From: Rubripirellula sp.
GTDB taxonomy: Bacteria > Planctomycetota > Planctomycetia > Pirellulales > Pirellulaceae
Reading direction: 5' to 3'
Assembly (NCBI GenBank): GCA_029245125.1
Contig: JAQWPZ010000017.1
Span: forward strand, 1 to 64,000
DNA: 64,000 nucleotides
Part shown: piece after piece, positions 59,104-64,000 of the stretch
Layout: every line of letters begins with the position of its first letter
Position numbering within the stretch: the first letter of the stretch is position 1
Notes under the pieces: generated by a model
Database searches by the model: none
Told to the model about the DNA's origin: nothing
Seen by the model: the letters and a program-made list of their open reading frames with translations, nothing else
Position numbers and translations under genes: made by a program

Positions 59104-60102
59104 TCACGCATTCCCGGAGACGATCAAGCCGAAGAATTCGTCTTCCGCCACGATTCTGACGGGATTTTTGTCGGATTGGGGGGATTTGAGTCGGTGCTGT
59201 TCCACAGATTCACCTTTGCCGACCACGATCAGGTCGGTTTGATGGTCGATTTGCTGTTGAATTTGGCCTCCCAGCCGTTTGGTGAGCATTTGGGCCTCTT
59301 CTTCACTGCATCGCTGCAGGCGGCCGCTAATCACGATTTGCATGCCCGACAAAGGCCGGATGAACTCTGCTCGCACCAGCAATCGCTGGAGATCGACGGG
59401 GGCATTCTGCGGACTGGGGCTTTCTGCTAACTGGTTGGGATAGAGAAACGGAAGTGGTGCGGATGGTTCTTTTACCGTTGATTTCGTCGCCGCCGCTCGT
59501 GGGCGAATCCGCCCCGTTGGGCCCTGGTATCCCCAGCCACCGGCCGATCCGCGACGCAGCTTCAGGCGTTTTTCCAAGTCGGGAAGTGAAGTCGCTTCCC
59601 GATCGATACCGGCTGCCAACAAAATCTTTGCACAGGCAATCGAATCTTCGAGTGCATCGTGGTGCCGGAACCGGATCCCCAGCCACTCGGCAAGTGGTTT
59701 TAGACCGTAACGACGGTGATGAGGCCATGTTCGGCGGGCGATTGCACGGGTGCAAGTAAAATGCAGTTCAGGGATGGATTGGCGATGGGATCGCAAGCAC
59801 GCAAGGAGCACTCCGATGTCAAAACTCGCGTTGTGCGCGACCAAGCAGTCGTCGCTAAGTGTTTCAGCGATATCTGCCCAAAGTTCACCAAAGCTCTGCT
59901 CCGATTGAACTTGTTCTGGGGTGATCCCATGGATTCGAATGTTGCTGCGGCTGAAGTACAGCGGCTCAGGACGGATCATCCACATCCGTTCGTCGACCAT
60001 TTCCCCGTCACGCACCCGAACAGCGGCCAATTGGCAGGCGCTATCAGGCCTGCGGCTGGCGGTTTCGAAGTCGATTGCTGTGAAATTCGCCGCAAAATCC
60101 AT
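59104..60102 (-). CDS. DEDDh 3'-5' exonuclease fused to C-terminal BRCT domain
   Basis: FTAIDFETASRRPDSACQLAAVRVRDGEMV...VAHNASFDIGVL...HHDALEDSIACAKILL; C-terminal MQIVISGRLQRCSEEEAQMLTKRLGGQIQQQIDHQTDLIVVGKGE. Confidence 0.88.
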   Translation of the reverse strand: MDFAANFTAIDFETASRRPDSACQLAAVRVRDGEMVDERMWMIRPEPLYFSRSNIRIHGITPEQVQSEQSFGELWADIAETLSDDCLVAHNASFDIGVLLACLRSHRQSIPELHFTCTRAIARRTWPHHRRYGLKPLAEWLGIRFRHHDALEDSIACAKILLAAGIDREATSLPDLEKRLKLRRGSAGGWGYQGPTGRIRPRAAATKSTVKEPSAPLPFLYPNQLAESPSPQNAPVDLQRLLVRAEFIRPLSGMQIVISGRLQRCSEEEAQMLTKRLGGQIQQQIDHQTDLIVVGKGESVEQHRLKSPQSDKNPVRIVAEDEFFGLIVSGNA

Positions 60103-60526
60103 GTCTGAGCATTCCTAAAGGCGTCATCCCTGCACCACGATCTGTCTAACCAACTCGCTCTATTCTATTGCACCGGCGTGACCCTGGGCAGCCGAATCCA
60201 AGCTGGCCCAGAGTGAAGTTCGGCCGCGTCACTTCGGCCGAGTAGAGGCCAGGGCGTGGTCACCAGCAGGCTAGTAGAGAGCTGGGCGTCTGCCAGAGAC
60301 GGGCCCTTCTCAAAAAAGGAGCACTGCTAGTGGTCAGCGTTGCTGTGGTCGCATGCAGATACCAGCGTCCGCATACCCTGCTGCCCTCGGGTTCGACAGA
60401 GTGATCCTTGTTGGAATAGCAAGGCCAGAGACAGAAGTCTCACACAACCAGATGACGGGCAGGTTAGAATAGCAGGCGACCTGTTCCCTTTCCGTTTTGT
60501 CCCTTTCTGTATCGATTGTTCCGATC

Positions 60527-61504
60527 ATGAAACGACCTCGGCTTGTCCTCGGCTTGGCTTCCTTGTTGCTTGGAAGTTCTTTGGCAATCGCCTGCAATGT
60601 GCCTGTGTTTCGCTACGCCCTAGAGCGTTGGCCTGCTGATCTGTACGAGATTGTGGTCGTTCATGAAGGGCCATTCTCCGAGTCGGACCAAGCAACTTTT
60701 AATCAGCTCGAAAACTCGGATCATCTATCCACAGTCAGTGCCAACTTTCGTGTTCGAGCAATTTCGGCTGAACAGGTAAAGGACCCACAACTGAAGAAAT
60801 TGTGGAGTTCCAGGGCCGAACGCGATCGTCCGTTGGTGATCACGATGTACCCGCGTAATGCCCGGGAAGTGCCAGATCGAATCGTGGGAGTGATGCCACT
60901 TTCGGATCAAGTGGTCGAGGCTGTTGTGGATTCGCCTGTTCGACAGAAGCTCGCAAAACAATTGCTGGCTGGCGATTCGGCTGTCTGGGTGTTTGTGCCT
61001 TGCGGAGACGTTGAACAGGACCAATTGGCTCGGAAAATGTTGGAATTGCAGATGCAACGAAACCAGCAGGAATTGAAATTACCTCCACAGGACGAAATCG
61101 AATCGGACGAGTTCTTTCAAGCAGACAATCCCATCGAGTTGCGTTTGAGTTTTTCGATGGTCACACTCGATCGTGCGGATGCCAAAGAACGGTTCTTGTT
61201 GCAAATGTTGCTGGGAAGCGAATCGGATCTTGAAACACTGGACCAGCCGATGGCATTTCCTGTCATCGGCCGAGGACGCGTTTTGTATGCGTTGGTCGGC
61301 AAAGGAATCTTTCCGGACACCATTGAGATGGCATCCCGGTTTGTCGTGGGGCCCTGTTCATGCCAGGTGAAAGATCAGAATCCGGGATTCGATCTTTTGA
61401 TGGCGATCGATTGGGACAAAAAAATGGGTGGTTCTAAACTCAGTCGCGAGGCTACTCAGCAATCCTCCAAGCCGATCTTGATTGAGATTCCCCCGGGAAA
61501 ATAG
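60527..61504 (+). CDS. Secreted/lipoprotein hypothetical protein
   Basis: MKRPRLVLGLASLLLGSSLAIACNVPVFRYALERWPADLYEIVVVHEG; lipobox-like SLAIAC. Confidence 0.65.
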   Translation: MKRPRLVLGLASLLLGSSLAIACNVPVFRYALERWPADLYEIVVVHEGPFSESDQATFNQLENSDHLSTVSANFRVRAISAEQVKDPQLKKLWSSRAERDRPLVITMYPRNAREVPDRIVGVMPLSDQVVEAVVDSPVRQKLAKQLLAGDSAVWVFVPCGDVEQDQLARKMLELQMQRNQQELKLPPQDEIESDEFFQADNPIELRLSFSMVTLDRADAKERFLLQMLLGSESDLETLDQPMAFPVIGRGRVLYALVGKGIFPDTIEMASRFVVGPCSCQVKDQNPGFDLLMAIDWDKKMGGSKLSREATQQSSKPILIEIPPGK

Positions 61505-61535
61505 CCGCGAATTACACCACACTCTCTGGTTGCCC

Positions 61536-64000
61536 ATGATCATGGTTCGGCTTCTCACCAGCGTTGGAATCCTGCTCTGCACACTCGGTCCAGTTTTCGC
61601 GCAACACCGTGTGACGGTCCGCATCGTTGACGATTCATCGGGAGAAGTATTGCCAGCGCGTCTCTATTTGCGTGCGGTTGATGGTGAGACTCCTTATTTC
61701 TTTGAGTCGACATCTGCCGAGGGAACGGCGGTCCGCTACGAGAAGCAGAACTGGATCAATCAGGCGTCGGTCGAGTATCACACGACGATCTCGCCACATC
61801 CTGTGATGGCGGTTGTTCCGGCGGGAAAATACGAATTAGTTGTCGAACGGGGTAAGACTTATTTTCCCCACCAGCAGACTATCGAGGTGGCAGGTGATAT
61901 CGACGTCTCAGTTTCATTGCGAAGCTGGGCCGACATGGCAAAACGTGGTTGGTACAGCGGTGATCTACACATTCACCGGTCGATTGATGAACTCAGAAAT
62001 GTTGTTTTGGCCGAAGATTTGAACGTCGTTTTTCCATTGACGCAGTGGGTCACGTTGGCGGATACACCACCCTCGTCAGGTAATAAGAATGCCGCGGGAG
62101 ATTTACCGCGTGAGTTGGTGCAGGTTGATGCTCAGCATGTGATTTGGCCGCTTAGTACGGAGTATGAAATCTTTTCGGTGGGCGATCAGCGGCACACCTT
62201 GGGAGCGTTGTTCGCACTTGGGCATCAACAACCGATTCAGGAAACCGTTCCGCCTTGGAGACCCGTCGTTGAATCGTTGCGCAAGTCGGACCCCTCCGTC
62301 TTGTTCGACTTGGACAAAGCTGCTTGGCCGTTTGCGATGACTTTGCCCGTCATCGTGCCCGATGCGACTTACGAGTTGGCCAACAATCACATGTGGCGAA
62401 CACACTTTGCGTTTGGTGATTGGTATACGCCAACACCGAATTACATGCAGCCGCCGTTTGGTGGCGTAACAGGTCGTGAGCGCGATTGGATTGATTTCAC
62501 TTGGGGGATGTACTACACGCTGCTGAATGCCGGTTTTCGAATGCCGCCCTCTGCTGGAACGGCCAACGGAGTGCATCCGGTGCCGGCAGGTTTCGGTCGT
62601 GTTTATGTTCATCTGCCCGAGGGTTTCGATTATCAAGCTTGGAAGCGCGGTTTGCAGTCAGGTCGAAGTTTTGTGACGACCGGTCCGATGGTGATCGCGA
62701 CAGCGGATGGAACGCCGGCCGGCCATGCTTTTCGAATTGATCAGCCAGGAACCGAAATTGCGCTGTCGATCGAAGTGATCTCGGAGCAGCCAATTACGTT
62801 CGGTGAGGTCGTCATCAATGGATCGCCTGAGCATTTGTTGCGAGTGTCGAACGAGCAGCTTCCCTCCGGCGGCTATCGGAGTCTGGTCGAGCAGACAATC
62901 CAGCCCACGAAGAGCGGTTGGTTCGCGATTCGCTTTTTTGAAGATCGGGTAGGTGGGCGAGTCCGCTTTGCGCACACGGCACCCTGGTATGTGGAAGTCG
63001 GCGACCAATCAGTGCGACCAAGTTGGCAGGAGCGTGAGTATCTGATCACTCGGATGAGAAACGAGCTGCGACGGAGTCGTGGCATCGTTTCTGCGGATGC
63101 CATCGAAGAATACGAAGCTGCACTTGCCTTTTATGAAGCACTCAAGGTTGATGACGAAGCAGAGCAAATCGCCAGGACCGCCAGGCCATTGAATCAGCAT
63201 CGTGATCGCTGGCTTCGTAATATGATCGTCGATCATCGTTTTTCCGCCGGCGAGGTGCGAGCCGCGACCGGGTTAACGATCGAGGCAGCAGCTAGTGAAA
63301 TCCGGCGATTGGCCGATGAGAAACCCACGCCCTCGTCCAAGGTGCGTGTTCTTCCCTATCCAGGTGGCCGACACCCTCGGCGAGGATTCTTGGATGGTGC
63401 GATCGATCCCCAGCGTGATACGAAAATTAGTGTTTTTGCGCCCTGGAACGAGGGTGGCTATGCCGTCATTGATGTTCCCGAAGCGATCTTTTCGAATCTC
63501 GGTCTGACCTATCTTGCTCACACTCACATCCCAACGATCTGGTCAGGAAAGTCGATTGAGCTGGAGCCCGTAGAGTGGGAAGTTGTGGGTGATGATGAGC
63601 TGCATTATCAGCGAACGTTACCCAATGGAATCCGGTTTGGAAGCCAAGTCCGCTCGGAAGACGATGTCGTTCGAATGGAGATGTGGCTTCATAACGGCAC
63701 TGACCAAACTCTGACGGGAATGCGATCCCAAGTCTGTGTCATGCTGAAGGGATTGATCGGTTTCAATTCCAAGCGACGACGAGAAGCGGTTGTGCGGGGT
63801 CCCTTGATTGCGATCAAAGCTGACCATGGCAATCGCTGGGTCATCACGGGGTGGGAGCCGAACCAACGTGCATGGGCCAACCCACCGGTGCCTTGCATCC
63901 ACTCCGATCCTGTTTTTCCTGATTGTGAACCGGGCGAAACGGTTCGTGTTCGTGGCGGAATGTGGTTTTATCAGGGAAGTGATATCGAAGACGCGCTTCT
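61536..64000 (+). CDS. CehA/McbA-like secreted metallohydrolase, truncated by window end
   Basis: From ATG 61536: MIMVRLLTSVGILLCTLGPVFAQHRVTVRIVDDSSGEVLPARLYLRAVDG...RGWYSGDLHIHRSIDELRN... open to base 64000 (not in the ORF track). Confidence 0.75.
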   Translation, partial: MIMVRLLTSVGILLCTLGPVFAQHRVTVRIVDDSSGEVLPARLYLRAVDGETPYFFESTSAEGTAVRYEKQNWINQASVEYHTTISPHPVMAVVPAGKYELVVERGKTYFPHQQTIEVAGDIDVSVSLRSWADMAKRGWYSGDLHIHRSIDELRNVVLAEDLNVVFPLTQWVTLADTPPSSGNKNAAGDLPRELVQVDAQHVIWPLSTEYEIFSVGDQRHTLGALFALGHQQPIQETVPPWRPVVESLRKSDPSVLFDLDKAAWPFAMTLPVIVPDATYELANNHMWRTHFAFGDWYTPTPNYMQPPFGGVTGRERDWIDFTWGMYYTLLNAGFRMPPSAGTANGVHPVPAGFGRVYVHLPEGFDYQAWKRGLQSGRSFVTTGPMVIATADGTPAGHAFRIDQPGTEIALSIEVISEQPITFGEVVINGSPEHLLRVSNEQLPSGGYRSLVEQTIQPTKSGWFAIRFFEDRVGGRVRFAHTAPWYVEVGDQSVRPSWQEREYLITRMRNELRRSRGIVSADAIEEYEAALAFYEALKVDDEAEQIARTARPLNQHRDRWLRNMIVDHRFSAGEVRAATGLTIEAAASEIRRLADEKPTPSSKVRVLPYPGGRHPRRGFLDGAIDPQRDTKISVFAPWNEGGYAVIDVPEAIFSNLGLTYLAHTHIPTIWSGKSIELEPVEWEVVGDDELHYQRTLPNGIRFGSQVRSEDDVVRMEMWLHNGTDQTLTGMRSQVCVMLKGLIGFNSKRRREAVVRGPLIAIKADHGNRWVITGWEPNQRAWANPPVPCIHSDPVFPDCEPGETVRVRGGMWFYQGSDIEDAL

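Noticed and set aside
1-64000. Defence island, prophage, transposon or secondary-metabolite cluster
   Set aside because: No integrase, transposase, restriction-modification, toxin-antitoxin, capsid, PKS or NRPS signature was recognised in any frame.

Overview
This 64 kb chromosomal window looks planctomycete (Pirellulaceae-like). The markers are a DUF1501 + DUF1549/DUF1553 (PSCyt/PSD1) gene pair, a sulfatase, ExbD pairs, zinc-ribbon membrane proteins and giant secreted proteins. I recognised no tRNA, rRNA, CRISPR array, integrase, transposase or prophage module. Recognisable genes include a partial hrpA-like helicase, an SLC13-type permease split by an in-frame TAA, a DUF3311 protein + SSS symporter pair, mnmA, prfB with an intact programmed +1 frameshift site (CTT TGA C), an FdhF/YdeP-type molybdopterin oxidoreductase, a sulfatase, a TelA-like protein, trmL, an HD hydrolase, nagB, ggt, two ExbD genes, a standalone LigD-phosphoesterase-like protein, a PolB-like exonuclease, pepT, a metallophosphoesterase, metK, a VWA protein with a TonB-like anchor, a HIT protein, bioF, a 2115-aa secreted giant, an alpha/beta hydrolase, an exonuclease-BRCT fusion and a partial CehA/McbA-like metallohydrolase. 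The best candidates for an undescribed system are: (a) an ExbD-ExbD-TPR operon with no ExbB, plus a VWA protein whose N-terminal TM segment carries the TonB-type SxxxH motif, about 10 kb away; (b) a TelA-like / small anchored protein / coiled-coil / secreted protein / lipoprotein neighbourhood at 14.7-20.9 kb; and (c) the 2115-aa giant secreted protein with its direct-repeat promoter region. All product calls come from reading the sequence and motif memory; no database search was run.
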